Source: Stappia sediminis
GTDB lineage: Bacteria; Pseudomonadota; Alphaproteobacteria; Rhizobiales; Stappiaceae
DNA length: 64,000 nucleotides
Direction: 5' to 3'
Assembly (NCBI RefSeq): GCF_009826895.1
Contig: NZ_WUMV01000003.1
Span: 637,501-701,500 of the forward strand
Part shown: piece by piece, positions 16,460 to 25,731 of the stretch
Position numbering within the stretch: position 1 is the stretch's first letter
Layout: each line of letters starts with the position of its first letter
Position numbers and translations under genes: made by a program
The notes under the pieces: generated by a model
The model's database searches: none
What the model was told of the DNA's origin: nothing
The model's input: only the letters and a program-made list of their open reading frames with translations

Positions 16460-18253
16460 ATGCTATCTGTTGAGCCCTCGCTCGATCTCGCGATTATCGG
16501 CAATTGCTCCTGCGCGGCGCTGATCGACAAGGCTGCCCGGATCGTCTGGTGGTGCCTGCCGCGCTTCGACGGCGATCCCGTTTTCCACTCGCTGCTTGGA
16601 ACGCGCGGCGAGGAGGGCGACGGCTCATTCGCGATAGAGCTTCCAGGCACCGTGCGCTGCGAGCAGCAATACATCGAAAACACCGCGGTCGTGCGTACGC
16701 GCCTGTACGACGAGGCGGGCAACGCCATCGAAATCACCGACTTCGCGCCGCGTTTCGAGCGGGCAGGGCGCATGTTCCGGCCAACGGCCATCGTCAGGCG
16801 CGTCAGGCCGATTTCCGGCCATCCGCGCATTCGCGTGCGCTGCCGCCCGCGCATGGCCCACGGCGAGCGCGTGCCCGACATCACCTTCGGGTCGAACCAT
16901 ATCCGCTATGTCGGAAACGGCACGACCGTGCGCATGACGACCAATGCCTCGGTCACATATGTGCGTAACGAAACGCCGTTCTTCCTGGACGGGCCGATGT
17001 CGTTCCATCTGGGACCGGACGAGAGCCTGACCGACCACCCGGAAAAGCTCTGCCGGGAATTCGAGGAAGAGACGATCCGTTACTGGAAACTGTGGACGCG
17101 GCGGCTCGGCCTTCCTCTTGAATACCAGCAAGCGGTGATCCGGGCCGCGATCACGCTGAAGCTTTGTACCTACGAGGAAACCGGCGCGATCATCGCCGCC
17201 GCGACCACCTCCATTCCGGAAGCCGCGGGAACAGAACGCAACTGGGACTATCGCTACTGCTGGCTTCGGGATGCGTTTTTCGTCGTGCGCGCGCTCAACT
17301 CGCTCTCCGAGATGGAGACGATGGAGAACTATCTGCGGTATCTGAACAATATCGCGCTCGTGACCGACGGCGAGCACGTTCAGCCGCTTTACGGCATCGG
17401 CCTGGAAGCCAAGCTTGAGGAGAAGATCGTCGATCTTCCGGGCTACCGCGGCATGGGGCCGGTGCGCGTGGGCAATCAGGCCTATGAGCATTTCCAGCAC
17501 GACGTCTACGGCAATATCGTGCTCGGCGCTTCGCAGGCCTTCTTCGACCGGCGCCTTCTGCACCAGCCCGGCATCGACGATTTCGAGCGGCTGGAGAAGA
17601 TCGGCGAGCAGGCCTACCGCATGCACGACCAGCCGGATGCCGGCATGTGGGAACTGAGGACGCGAGCGCGCATCCACACCTCCTCGTCGCTCATGTGCTG
17701 GGCGGCCTGCGACCGGCTTGCCAAGATCGCGAAAAACTTCGGCCTCGACCAGCGCGAGACGTTCTGGCGGGAGCGGGCCGACCGGATCCACGCCGTCATC
17801 TGCGAGAAGGGCTGGAGCGAGAAGGTCGGCGCGTTCGTCGAAAGCTTCGGCGGAAACGATCTTGATGCAGGCCTGCTCTTGATGGCGGAGGTCGGCTTCC
17901 TGCCCGCGAACGACCCGCGCTTCGTCAAGACGGTCGACAAGATCGGCGAGACGCTGAGGAAGGGAAACCATCTCTTCCGATATCATGCGCCGGACGATTT
18001 CGGCGCACCGGAAAACGCCTTCAACATCTGCACTTTCTGGTACATCGACGCGCTTGCCAGAATGGGCCGCAAGGAGGAAGCGCGCGAAATCTACGAGACC
18101 ATGCTTTCCTGCCGTAACCACGTCGGGCTTCTGTCCGAGGACACTACGCCCTCGACCGGCGAGCTTTGGGGCAATTTCCCGCAGACCTATTCCATGGTCG
18201 GCATCATCAACGGTGCAATGCGGCTCAGCGCCAATTGGGGCAGCGCGGTCTGA
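16460..18253 (+). CDS. Glycoside hydrolase family 15 (glucoamylase/trehalase-like)
   Basis: Cytoplasmic GH15 enzyme of about 597 residues with no signal peptide. Family blocks are visible in order: SLDLAIIGNCSCAALIDK at the N-terminus, ERNWDYRYCWLRDAFF around residue 255, LPGYRGMGPVRVGNQAYEHF, and the C-terminal GLLSEDTTPSTGELWGNFPQ containing the expected general base. I prefer the ATG at 16460 because the N-terminal signature follows directly; a TTG at 16421 overlapping the otsB stop is the alternative. It lies between otsB and otsA, so it may hydrolyse trehalose or a related glucoside and balance the pool. Glucoamylase or glucodextranase activity is equally possible by family. Confidence 0.88.
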   Translation: MLSVEPSLDLAIIGNCSCAALIDKAARIVWWCLPRFDGDPVFHSLLGTRGEEGDGSFAIELPGTVRCEQQYIENTAVVRTRLYDEAGNAIEITDFAPRFERAGRMFRPTAIVRRVRPISGHPRIRVRCRPRMAHGERVPDITFGSNHIRYVGNGTTVRMTTNASVTYVRNETPFFLDGPMSFHLGPDESLTDHPEKLCREFEEETIRYWKLWTRRLGLPLEYQQAVIRAAITLKLCTYEETGAIIAAATTSIPEAAGTERNWDYRYCWLRDAFFVVRALNSLSEMETMENYLRYLNNIALVTDGEHVQPLYGIGLEAKLEEKIVDLPGYRGMGPVRVGNQAYEHFQHDVYGNIVLGASQAFFDRRLLHQPGIDDFERLEKIGEQAYRMHDQPDAGMWELRTRARIHTSSSLMCWAACDRLAKIAKNFGLDQRETFWRERADRIHAVICEKGWSEKVGAFVESFGGNDLDAGLLLMAEVGFLPANDPRFVKTVDKIGETLRKGNHLFRYHAPDDFGAPENAFNICTFWYIDALARMGRKEEAREIYETMLSCRNHVGLLSEDTTPSTGELWGNFPQTYSMVGIINGAMRLSANWGSAV

Positions 18254-18337
18254 CGTCCAGGGCGGGAATTTGCCGAGCGGGGAGGGTTACGCGAAGATAG
18301 GCGCTGCCAATAATACAAAAGGGGGTAGGAAGCGGGC

Positions 18338-19714
18338 ATGTCGCGCCTCGTCGTCGTCTCGAACCGCGTAGGGCCACTCAAGGACACGGGCAAGGCGGGC
18401 GGTCTCGCGGTGGCCCTGGTGGACGTCCTCCAGGAAATGGGGGGGCTGTGGTTCGGATGGACCGGGACGACCTCCGACGAGGGTTCCTTCGGCCCCTTGC
18501 AGACGGAAGCCGTCGACACCGTCACGCTTGCGCAAATCGACATGACGCAGGCCGACTACGACGATTTCTACGCCGGCTATGCGAACCGTACCCTTTGGCC
18601 CGTGCTGCACTACCGGCTGGACCTTGCCGACTTCAGCCGCCGCTACGAGGAAGGCTATCGGCGTGTGAACGAACGCTTCGCCACGCGCCTGAGGCCCATG
18701 CTCAAGGCCGACGACGTGATCTGGGTGCAGGACTATCACTTCTTCAATTTCGCCGCCGAACTGAGGGCGATGGGCGTTACCAACAAGATCGCCTTCTTCT
18801 TGCACATCCCGTTTCCCGCCCCCGAAATCCTGGCCGGGTTGCCGAATGCGGATCAGCTTGTGCGCCGCATGCTTGCCTATGATCTCATCGGTTTCCAGAC
18901 GTCGCGCGACGCCGAAAATTTCCGCCGTTTCGTCGTCAGCGAAATCGGCGGGAAAGACAAGGGCAACGGCGTGGTCTCCGCCGGCGGGCGCGAAGTGCTG
19001 GTGCGCGGATATCCGATCGGCATCGACGCGGCGGGCTTCGCCAAGCTTGCCACGACGCCGGATGCCAGGCGCCACACGGCACGGATAGAAAAGCTCGTCG
19101 GCGGGCGTCCGCAGATTATCGGCGTCGACCGGATCGATTATTCCAAGGGCCTTCCCGAACGTTTCCGCGCTTTCGAGCGGCTCCTTGAGGACTATCCGGA
19201 AAACCGGGGCGGCGTCAGCCTCATGCAGGTGGCTCCTCCCTCGCGCTCCGAACTCGACGCCTACGCCGAAATCCGCCGCGAACTGGAAGAACTGACCGGA
19301 CACATCAACGGCCGCTTCGCCGACCTGGACTGGACGCCGATCCGCTTCATGGCGCGCTCCTTCACCCGCCGCGCGCTTGCCGGTATCTATCGCGCAAGCC
19401 GCGTCGGTCTGGTGACGCCGCTCAGAGACGGCATGAACCTCGTTGCCAAGGAATATGTCGCGGCCCAAAGGGCGGAGGATCCGGGCGTGCTGGTGCTTTC
19501 GCGTTTCGCGGGCGCCGCCGAGGGCATGCCGGAGGCGCTGATCGTCAATCCGCATTCGACGGAAGGAGTGGCGGCCGCGCTGCAGACGGCACTCACCATG
19601 CCGCTGGAAGAGCGCCGCGACCGCTGGCAGGCGATGTTCGATCGCATCTGCGCGCAGGACGCCTCCGCCTGGGCGCGGGAAATTCTCCGCGATCTGGACG
19701 CGTACAGCAAATGA
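18338..19714 (+). CDS. otsA: Alpha,alpha-trehalose-phosphate synthase (GT20)
   Basis: GT20 glucosyltransferase that joins a glucose nucleotide and glucose-6-phosphate into trehalose-6-phosphate, 458 residues. Key blocks are [13 protein letters not shown] with the [10 protein letters not shown] glycine loop, [49 protein letters not shown] and [17 protein letters not shown]. It ends the otsB-GH15-otsA cluster and is followed by a strong bidirectional terminator. A GGGGGTAGGAAG stretch before the ATG serves as the ribosome site. Confidence 0.95.
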   Translation: MSRLVVVSNRVGPLKDTGKAGGLAVALVDVLQEMGGLWFGWTGTTSDEGSFGPLQTEAVDTVTLAQIDMTQADYDDFYAGYANRTLWPVLHYRLDLADFSRRYEEGYRRVNERFATRLRPMLKADDVIWVQDYHFFNFAAELRAMGVTNKIAFFLHIPFPAPEILAGLPNADQLVRRMLAYDLIGFQTSRDAENFRRFVVSEIGGKDKGNGVVSAGGREVLVRGYPIGIDAAGFAKLATTPDARRHTARIEKLVGGRPQIIGVDRIDYSKGLPERFRAFERLLEDYPENRGGVSLMQVAPPSRSELDAYAEIRRELEELTGHINGRFADLDWTPIRFMARSFTRRALAGIYRASRVGLVTPLRDGMNLVAKEYVAAQRAEDPGVLVLSRFAGAAEGMPEALIVNPHSTEGVAAALQTALTMPLEERRDRWQAMFDRICAQDASAWAREILRDLDAYSK

Positions 19715-19715
19715 A

Positions 19716-19740
19716 AAGGGCCGGCGGCGGGCCGGCCCTT
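19716..19740. terminator. Bidirectional terminator between otsA and hppD
   Basis: AAGGGCCGGC, loop GGCGG, then GCCGGCCCTT: a perfect 10-bp stem with an A-run on one side and T-rich bases on the other. It lies between the convergent otsA and hppD genes and can serve both. Confidence 0.85.
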
Positions 19741-19762
19741 CGCTCATTCGGGCGTGGGGTGA

Positions 19763-20875
19763 TTATTCCGCAGCGTCCACCTTCAGCACGCCGCGGCGGA
19801 TCTGGTCTTCCTCGATCGATTCGAAGAGCGCGCGGAAGTTGCCTTCGCCGAAGCCTTCATCGCCCTTTCGCTGGATGAATTCGAAGAAGATCGGCCCGAT
19901 CACGGTCTTCGAGAAGATCTGCAGCAATATCTTCGTCATGCCGCCGTCGACGACACCTTCGCCGTCGATCAGGATGCCGTGCTTCTTCATGCGATCGATG
20001 GGCTCTTCATGGCCTTTGACGCGCTCGTGCGACAGCTCGTAGTAGACCTCCGGCGGGCTGGGCATGAACCTCAGGCCGTTGTCGGCGAGCCTGTCTGTCG
20101 CGTCATAGATCGCGTCCGTGCCGACAGCGATGTGCTGGATGCCCTCGCCCTTGTACTTGCGCAGATATTCCTCGATCTGGCTGCTGTCGTCCTTGGACTC
20201 GTTCAGCGGAATGCGGATCTTGCCGCAGGGCGATGTGATCGCGCGCGAGAGGAGGCCCGACGCCTTGCCTTCGATGTTGAAGAAGTGGATCTGCTTGAAG
20301 TTGAAGAGCGTGCGGTAGAAATCCCACCACTTGTCCATATTGCCGCGATAGACGTTATGGGTCAGGTGGTCGAGGTAGTAAAAGCCCACGCCTTCCGGCT
20401 TCGGATCCCGCTCGCCGAGCCACTCGAACTCGGCGTCATAGGCCGATCCCTTGTCGCCGTAGCGATCCACGAAATAAAGAAGCGAACCGCCGATGCCCTT
20501 GATCGCGGGCGCATCGAGCGTCTTGTCCTGGCCGGTATATTCCTCGGCACCGTTCTTCAAGGCATGTTCGAGCGCATGCCCGGCATCCACCACGCGCCAG
20601 GCCATCGACGGCGCGCAAGGGCCGTGCTTTTCCACGAAGCGTGAGGCGAAGGAACCCGGTTCGGCATTCAGCACGTAGTTGATGTCGCCCTGACGGTAGA
20701 CGGTGACCGCCTTCGTCCTGTGGCGCGCGACCGGGACGTAACCCATACGGCGGAAAAGCGCATCGAGCTTTTCGGGCTCGGGATGGGCGAATTCGACGAA
20801 TTCGAAACCGTCCGTGCCCGCGGGGTTGTCCTTGGTAATTCTGGCGGGGGGCGCATCGTGCGGAAACGGACCCAT
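19763..20875 (-). CDS. hppD: 4-hydroxyphenylpyruvate dioxygenase
   Basis: Fe(II) dioxygenase that converts 4-hydroxyphenylpyruvate to homogentisate in tyrosine catabolism, 370 residues. Two vicinal-oxygen-chelate domains are visible. The iron ligands are expected at the His in YLDHLTHNVYRG, the His in GEGIQHIAVGT and the Glu in GPIFFEFIQRKG. The C-terminal GFGEGNFRALFESIEEDQ block is diagnostic. A GGAGGAGG ribosome site lies immediately upstream on its strand. It is divergent from an Lrp-family regulator, its likely controller. No other homogentisate genes are in this window. Confidence 0.95.
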   Translation of the reverse strand: MGPFPHDAPPARITKDNPAGTDGFEFVEFAHPEPEKLDALFRRMGYVPVARHRTKAVTVYRQGDINYVLNAEPGSFASRFVEKHGPCAPSMAWRVVDAGHALEHALKNGAEEYTGQDKTLDAPAIKGIGGSLLYFVDRYGDKGSAYDAEFEWLGERDPKPEGVGFYYLDHLTHNVYRGNMDKWWDFYRTLFNFKQIHFFNIEGKASGLLSRAITSPCGKIRIPLNESKDDSSQIEEYLRKYKGEGIQHIAVGTDAIYDATDRLADNGLRFMPSPPEVYYELSHERVKGHEEPIDRMKKHGILIDGEGVVDGGMTKILLQIFSKTVIGPIFFEFIQRKGDEGFGEGNFRALFESIEEDQIRRGVLKVDAAE

Positions 20876-21008
20876 GGCGAACCTCCTCCTCGCAAAAACC
20901 TAAGTGATCGCGAGTCTGAAGCAAACGGTATGCAACGGGTGTGAGAAATCGCTTGCGTGCGTGATCGGATTGCGGATTTCTTGCATCAATGGGAAATCGG
21001 TGCACGAA

Positions 21009-21479
21009 ATGATCGAACTGGATGGTTTCGACCGTAAGTTGCTTGCAAGCGTCCAGGCCGACGCTTCCGCCACCAACCAGGAGGTCGGCGACAGGATCGG
21101 CCTTTCCGCATCGCAGGTCTCGCGCCGCCGCCAGCGGCTGGAGGCCGCCGGCGTCATCCGCCGCTACCGGGCCGATATAGACCCGGCGGCAGTCGGCCTC
21201 GATGTGATCGCCTTCGTCGGCGTATCGCTTGCAACCCACAGCCCGCAGAACGCAAGCCGCTTCCAGAAGCTCATCAAGGCGCTGCCGGAAGTGCAGGAAG
21301 CGCATATGCTAACCGGCGACATGGACTATCTGCTGAAGGTAGCGGTGCCGGACCTGAAGGCGCTGAGCAGCCTGATCAGCGACGACCTTCTGCCGCATGA
21401 GGCGGTGCAGAACGTCAAATCCTTCATTGCGATGGAAACGCTTCGCGACGACAATCAGCTTCCGTTCGAAAGCCCATGA
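21009..21479 (+). CDS. Lrp/AsnC-family transcriptional regulator
   Basis: Leucine-responsive-type regulator of 156 residues. The N-terminal helix-turn-helix covers TNQEVGDRIGLSASQVSRRR and the C-terminal RAM/ACT-like ligand domain begins near VIAFVGVSLATHS. I chose the ATG at 21009 because Lrp proteins normally begin a few residues before the LDGFDRKLL segment; the frame is open further left and a GTG at 21000 is also possible. It is divergent from hppD across 133 bases, so it most likely senses an aromatic amino acid and controls hppD. The operator is not obvious by eye. Confidence 0.85.
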   Translation: MIELDGFDRKLLASVQADASATNQEVGDRIGLSASQVSRRRQRLEAAGVIRRYRADIDPAAVGLDVIAFVGVSLATHSPQNASRFQKLIKALPEVQEAHMLTGDMDYLLKVAVPDLKALSSLISDDLLPHEAVQNVKSFIAMETLRDDNQLPFESP

Positions 21480-21497
21480 GGGTATCGAATTCGACAC

Positions 21498-21518
21498 TTG
21501 ACGATTACGTAAGCGTAA
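21498..21518 (+). promoter_or_regulatory. TTGACG box overlapping palindrome TTACGTAAGCGTAA
   Basis: A -35-like TTGACG (21498-21503) abuts the inverted repeat TTACG-TAAG-CGTAA (21505-21518), 65 bases before the SCP2 gene. The palindrome resembles operators of the MerR-family LiuR/FadR-like regulators of acyl-CoA catabolism; this is recalled resemblance, not a search. Confidence 0.35.
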
Positions 21519-21582
21519 GCGAAGGTGCGACGAATTTTCCAGGGCCGGATACGTTCGGGCACAGTGAGACAGGGAGAACGCA

Positions 21583-21864
21583 ATGTCGCTGGCGGAAGTA
21601 ACAGAAACCATCAAGTCCAAGGTATCGGGTGGCGGTATCGACGATACGGTGAAATTCGACCTCGGCGGCGATGGCGTTGTCTTCGTCGACGGAGCGGACG
21701 TGTCGAACGAGAACAAGGATGCCGACTGCACGGTGATCATGTCGCTCGAAAACCTCCAGGAAATGCTGGCGGGCGACCTCGATCCGACGAGCGCCTTCAT
21801 GTCCGGCAAGCTCAAGGTGGAAGGCGACATGAGTGTCGCCATGAAGCTTTCAAGCATCGTCTGA
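21583..21864 (+). CDS. SCP2 sterol/lipid-carrier domain protein
   Basis: A stand-alone SCP2-like domain of 93 residues. Typical features are VKFDLGGDGVVFVDG, DADCTVIMSLENLQEML and the late AFMSGKLKVEGDMSVAMKL. It should form a hydrophobic pocket that binds acyl chains or acyl-CoA, but its bacterial role is poorly defined. GGGAG lies nine bases upstream of the ATG. It stands alone between the Lrp regulator and a PEP-mutase-like gene. A palindrome about 65 bases upstream may link it to fatty-acid control. Confidence 0.88.
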   Translation: MSLAEVTETIKSKVSGGGIDDTVKFDLGGDGVVFVDGADVSNENKDADCTVIMSLENLQEMLAGDLDPTSAFMSGKLKVEGDMSVAMKLSSIV

Positions 21865-21999
21865 TCCGGCGCAAAGCCGAATTTCACGCCGAATTGAGCG
21901 CTGGGCCGCAATGGTCCGGCGCTTTTTCGTTCAACCGGTCCTTTTTCCGCGAAAACGATCGCATAGCCTTCTCGAAAAGGTGGCGAAGAGGAGAGGCCC

Positions 22000-22842
22000 A
22001 TGCCTTCATATGCCCAAAAACTGGCTACGTTTCGTGCACTGCACGAGCGAGACGGGGCGTTTCTCATGCCCAATCCACACGATGCCGGAACCGCCCGCAT
22101 CCTCGAAGGGCTCGGCTTTGAGGCGATGGCGACCACAAGTGCGGGTTATGCCTGGACGGAAGGCTGTGCTGACGTTCAGGGCCTGATCACGCGCGAAATG
22201 GCGCTCGGGCACGCCCGCAAGATCGCGGAGGCAACCTCATTGCCGGTGAATGGCGACCTTGAAAACGGCTTCGGCGATGCGCCGGAAGACGTGGCGGCAA
22301 CGATCCGCGGCGCCATCGAGGCAGGGCTTTGCGGATGCTCTATCGAAGACCTGTCTCAGGCAAGCGGTACGAAAGAGTACTATCCGCTCGATTTTGCGGT
22401 GGAGCGCATCAAGGCAGGCATTGCCGCGAAAAAGGAACTCGCGCCGGACTTCGTGCTGGCGGCGCGCTCCGAAGCGCCCATCCGCTCGGGCGAAGACCTC
22501 GATGCTGCGATCGAGCGCCTGAACGCCTATGCGGATGCCGGTGCCGATCTTGTCTATGCGCCAGCACTCGTTTCGGTGGACACGATCGCCGAAGTCCGCC
22601 GCCGGGTACCCGCGAAGCTGAACGTGCTGGCGGGCAGACCCGGCTTCAAGCCGACGTTCAAGGAACTGTCGGACCTTGGCGTCACGAGGGTCTCGATCGG
22701 CGCGGGGCTGTCGCAAGCCGCCTTCGCGGCATTCTATAATGCGGCCAAACGGTTGAAGGACGACGCGGATTTCAGCGTCTTCAGCGAAGCGCAGAACCTT
22801 GGCGAGGCTCTGTCCTTCATGCGTGGGCGCGATGATGACTGA
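22000..22842 (+). CDS. Isocitrate lyase/PEP mutase-superfamily protein
   Basis: TIM-barrel enzyme of 280 residues in the isocitrate lyase/phosphoenolpyruvate mutase superfamily (oxaloacetate decarboxylase or carboxyvinyl-phosphonate-mutase-like). Visible blocks are MPNPHDAGTARILEGLGFEA, ATTSAGYAWTEG, the metal-binding LPVNGDLENGFGD and CSIEDLSQ. The characteristic loop cysteine of true lyases is absent, so the reaction may be decarboxylation or C-C cleavage of a small oxo-acid. It overlaps the following GNAT gene, which suggests joint expression. The substrate is unknown. Confidence 0.82.
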   Translation: MPSYAQKLATFRALHERDGAFLMPNPHDAGTARILEGLGFEAMATTSAGYAWTEGCADVQGLITREMALGHARKIAEATSLPVNGDLENGFGDAPEDVAATIRGAIEAGLCGCSIEDLSQASGTKEYYPLDFAVERIKAGIAAKKELAPDFVLAARSEAPIRSGEDLDAAIERLNAYADAGADLVYAPALVSVDTIAEVRRRVPAKLNVLAGRPGFKPTFKELSDLGVTRVSIGAGLSQAAFAAFYNAAKRLKDDADFSVFSEAQNLGEALSFMRGRDDD

Positions 22843-23293
22843 CCTGACGGGCTTGAGGCTTGCAATGCCGGAGGATGCACAGGCGATTTCCAACCTCGCA
22901 AAGGCGGCTTACGAGCGATATGTCCCTGTCATGAACGCGATTCCATTGCCGATGAGCGCGGATTATTCCGCCCATATCGCGGATGATACCGTTCTCGTGC
23001 TCGATGGCGGCGATGGCCTCGATGCATCGCTCGTGCTCATGGAACGAAGCGACCACCTTTACATCTGGAGCATCGCCGTTTGCCCGAAGGCACAGGGAAA
23101 AGGCCTTGGCGGCAAGCTGATGTCGCATTGCGAAGCCCTTGCGCGCGGAAAGGGCTTGAGCGAAATCAGGCTCTTTACCAATGTCTTCATGAGGGAAAAC
23201 CAGGCCTGGTATCGCAGACAGGGTTTCGTAGAGACGGGAGAGGAGCAAATCGGGGACAAGCGGATCGTCCATTTCGTCAAACGCCTTGGATGA
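22832..23293 (+). CDS. GNAT-family N-acetyltransferase
   Basis: GNAT-fold acetyltransferase of about 153 residues. The acetyl-CoA loop is CPKAQGKGLGGKLMSHCEAL and the C-terminal strand contains NVFMRENQAWYRRQGFVETG, both typical. Two adjacent ATGs (22832 and 22835) overlap the end of the upstream gene; I chose the first. It is closely coupled to the PEP-mutase-like gene. The acceptor substrate cannot be told from sequence. Confidence 0.82.
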   Translation: MMTDLTGLRLAMPEDAQAISNLAKAAYERYVPVMNAIPLPMSADYSAHIADDTVLVLDGGDGLDASLVLMERSDHLYIWSIAVCPKAQGKGLGGKLMSHCEALARGKGLSEIRLFTNVFMRENQAWYRRQGFVETGEEQIGDKRIVHFVKRLG

Positions 23294-23369
23294 TCAACCT
23301 TTGCTGCTTTCGCACCCGCCCCGCCTGCCGTAAGCTTCGCCAAAACATGCAAACAGGGGTGTGAAACGA

Positions 23370-24347
23370 ATGAGCCACGTTCTGGTGTTGGGAGCGGCCG
23401 GAATGATCGGCCGCAAGCTGGTGGAGCGACTGGTCGAGGACGGCAAGGTCGCGGGCCACGAGATAACCCGGTTGACGCTTGCCGACGTTGTCGAGCCGAC
23501 CCATCCGCCCGGACTGGCGCTGCCCGTCGACACGCACGCCGCCGATATCTCCGCCCCCGGCGAAGCCGAGCGCCTTGTCGCCCACGCGCCCGATGTGATC
23601 TTCCATCTTGCCGCCATCGTCTCCGGCGAAGCGGAAACCGACTTCGACAAAGGCTATCGGATCAACCTCGACGCCACGCGCGCGCTTCTGGAAGCGATCC
23701 GGAATTTCGGTGGCGACTATCATCCGCGCCTCGTGTTCGCCTCTTCGATCGCAGTCTTCGGCGCTCCTCTGCCGGAGCGTATCGCGGATACTTTCCAGCG
23801 CACGCCGCTGACGTCCTACGGGACGCAGAAGGCCATCAGCGAACTGCTGGTGAACGACTACACGCGCAAGGGCTTTCTCGACGGGGTGAGCATCCGCCTG
23901 CCGACGATCGTGGTCCGTCCGGGCAAGCCGAACAAGGCGGCCTCCGGCTTCTTCTCCGGCATAATCCGCGAACCGCTGAACGGCGAGGAAGCGGTGCTGC
24001 CCGTCGGCACGGACGTGGTGCACTGGATGGCGAGCCCGCGCGCGGCGGTCGGTTTCCTGATGCATGCCGCCGAACTCGACGGCGAAAGTATCGGCCACGA
24101 CCGCGCGCTCACCATGCCGGGCCTTGCCGTCACCATCGCGGAGGAAATCGCAACGCTTGCGAAGGTGGCGGGCCCCGCGAAAACGAACCTCATCCGCCAG
24201 GAGCCCGACGCGGCGATTGCAAAGATCATTGCCGGCTGGCCGCGAAGCTTTGACGCGGGACGCGCGCTGTCGCTCGGTTTCAAGGCCGATGCGAGTTTTG
24301 AGGAAATCGTGCGTCTCTACATCGAGGAAGAAAACATCGAGGTCTGA
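23370..24347 (+). CDS. denD: NAD-dependent epimerase/dehydratase family, D-erythronate dehydrogenase-like
   Basis: Extended short-chain dehydrogenase of 325 residues. The Rossmann glycine motif VLGAAGMIGRKL starts at residue 5, and the catalytic Tyr-Lys pair is in TSYGTQKAISELL. The overall sequence, including HLAAIVSGEAETDF, SSIAVFGAPLP and RLPTIVVRPGKPNKAASGFF, matches what I recall of D-erythronate dehydrogenase, which oxidises D-erythronate at C2 in four-carbon acid-sugar catabolism. I chose the ATG at 23370 over an upstream GTG. The usual partners (denO-type kinase and decarboxylase genes) are not adjacent, so the specific function is moderately supported. Confidence 0.75.
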   Translation: MSHVLVLGAAGMIGRKLVERLVEDGKVAGHEITRLTLADVVEPTHPPGLALPVDTHAADISAPGEAERLVAHAPDVIFHLAAIVSGEAETDFDKGYRINLDATRALLEAIRNFGGDYHPRLVFASSIAVFGAPLPERIADTFQRTPLTSYGTQKAISELLVNDYTRKGFLDGVSIRLPTIVVRPGKPNKAASGFFSGIIREPLNGEEAVLPVGTDVVHWMASPRAAVGFLMHAAELDGESIGHDRALTMPGLAVTIAEEIATLAKVAGPAKTNLIRQEPDAAIAKIIAGWPRSFDAGRALSLGFKADASFEEIVRLYIEEENIEV

Positions 24348-24372
24348 CAGGCAGGCGATTCTCCGGCAACCG

Positions 24373-25716
24373 TCAGTCGGCGTCGGACAAGGCCTCGTCC
24401 TTGTCGAGGTCGTATTTCTTCATCTTCTCGTAAAGCGCCTTTCGCGAAATTCCGAGCGCCTCGTAGGTCGCCTTCAGGCTGCCGGCGTTGCGGGCGATTT
24501 CGGACGCTATCAGCGAGCGTTCGTAGGCTGCGACGCGCTCGGCGAGGCTCGACGCGTCATCCTGGGCACCGTCCGAGCCAAGGTTTTCCAGGCCGAGGAC
24601 AAAACGGTCGGCGACATTGCGCAACTCCCGCACGTTGCCGGGCCAGGACTTGGCCATCAGCCTGGCGAGATAATCCGGCGACACATCCGGGATTTCGCGG
24701 CGATAACGCGCGCGCGCTTCGCGAGCAAGGTGATGGAACAGCAGGGGAATGTCCTCCCGCCTCTGGCTGAGCGGGGGAATTTCGAGCGTCACGACGTTGA
24801 GGCGGTAGAAAAGGTCCTTCCGGAAGCGGCCTTCCTTGCCTGCGCGCTCCAGATCGTCCTTCGTCGCAGCGATAAAGCGCACGTCGAGCGGTATCGACTT
24901 GTTGGAGCCGAGCCTTTCTATGGAGCGCGTTTCGATGACGCGAAGGAGTTTCACCTGGAGATCGAGCGGCATCGATTCGATCTCGTCGAGGAAAACCGTG
25001 CCGCCGTGCGCATGCTCCAGCTTGCCTATTCGCTGCTTGCTTGCGCCGGTAAAAGCGCCTTGCTCGTGGCCGAAAAGTTCAGATTCGATGATCTCCGCGG
25101 GCAGGCCGCCGCAATTGAGCGCCACGAACGGGCCGCCGCTGCGCGTGCCCTCCTCATGCAGGGCGCGGGCGACCACCTCCTTGCCCGATCCCGTTTCGCC
25201 GATGATGAGGATATCCGCATCGGTGGAAGCGAGCGAGGAGACCATCGCGCGCAGCCGCTCCATCGCCGGCGAACGGCCGACAAGGCGGGCTTCAAGGCCG
25301 CCGCGCTCGCCAAGCTCTTCTCTGAGCGCCCGGTTTTCCAGCACCAGGCGGCGCTTTTCCAGCGCGCGTTCGACAACTGTCGCAAGCATGCCGACGGGGA
25401 AAGGCTTTTCGATGAAGTCATAGGCGCCGGCGCGCATCGCCTCGACGGCCATCGGCACATCGCCATGGCCGGTGATCAGCACCACGGGAACCGCCGGATC
25501 GACCTCGAAGGCGTTGCGCATGAGCTCAAGCCCGTCGACCTTCGGCATGCGAATGTCGGTCACGAGCACGCCGTAGAAATCGCGTCCGAGGTGGTCTTTC
25601 ACAGCCGTAGCGCTGTCGAAGGCGCGAACTGCATGGCCGTGCAGTTCGAGCCCCTGTGTCAGGGCTTCCCGCAATTCGGCTTCATCGTCGACGAGAAGAA
25701 CGGTGGCGTGATCCAT
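24373..25716 (-). CDS. dctD: C4-dicarboxylate response regulator DctD (sigma-54 activator)
   Basis: NtrC-family response regulator of 447 residues. The receiver domain has acidic residues VLLVDDEAE and the phosphoacceptor Asp54 in LVTDIRMPKVDG. The central AAA+ domain contains Walker A GETGSGKE, the sigma-54 contact motif GAFTGA and Walker B GTVFLDEIES. A Fis-type helix-turn-helix (ISRKALYEKMKKYDL) ends the protein. It is encoded 15 bases after dctB on the same strand. The known family role is to activate sigma-54 promoters of C4-dicarboxylate transporters. No dctA lies nearby, but a sigma-54 promoter fronts the TRAP operon at 42274. Confidence 0.9.
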   Translation of the reverse strand: MDHATVLLVDDEAELREALTQGLELHGHAVRAFDSATAVKDHLGRDFYGVLVTDIRMPKVDGLELMRNAFEVDPAVPVVLITGHGDVPMAVEAMRAGAYDFIEKPFPVGMLATVVERALEKRRLVLENRALREELGERGGLEARLVGRSPAMERLRAMVSSLASTDADILIIGETGSGKEVVARALHEEGTRSGGPFVALNCGGLPAEIIESELFGHEQGAFTGASKQRIGKLEHAHGGTVFLDEIESMPLDLQVKLLRVIETRSIERLGSNKSIPLDVRFIAATKDDLERAGKEGRFRKDLFYRLNVVTLEIPPLSQRREDIPLLFHHLAREARARYRREIPDVSPDYLARLMAKSWPGNVRELRNVADRFVLGLENLGSDGAQDDASSLAERVAAYERSLIASEIARNAGSLKATYEALGISRKALYEKMKKYDLDKDEALSDAD

Positions 25717-25731
25717 CGTGGTCCTGTGAGT

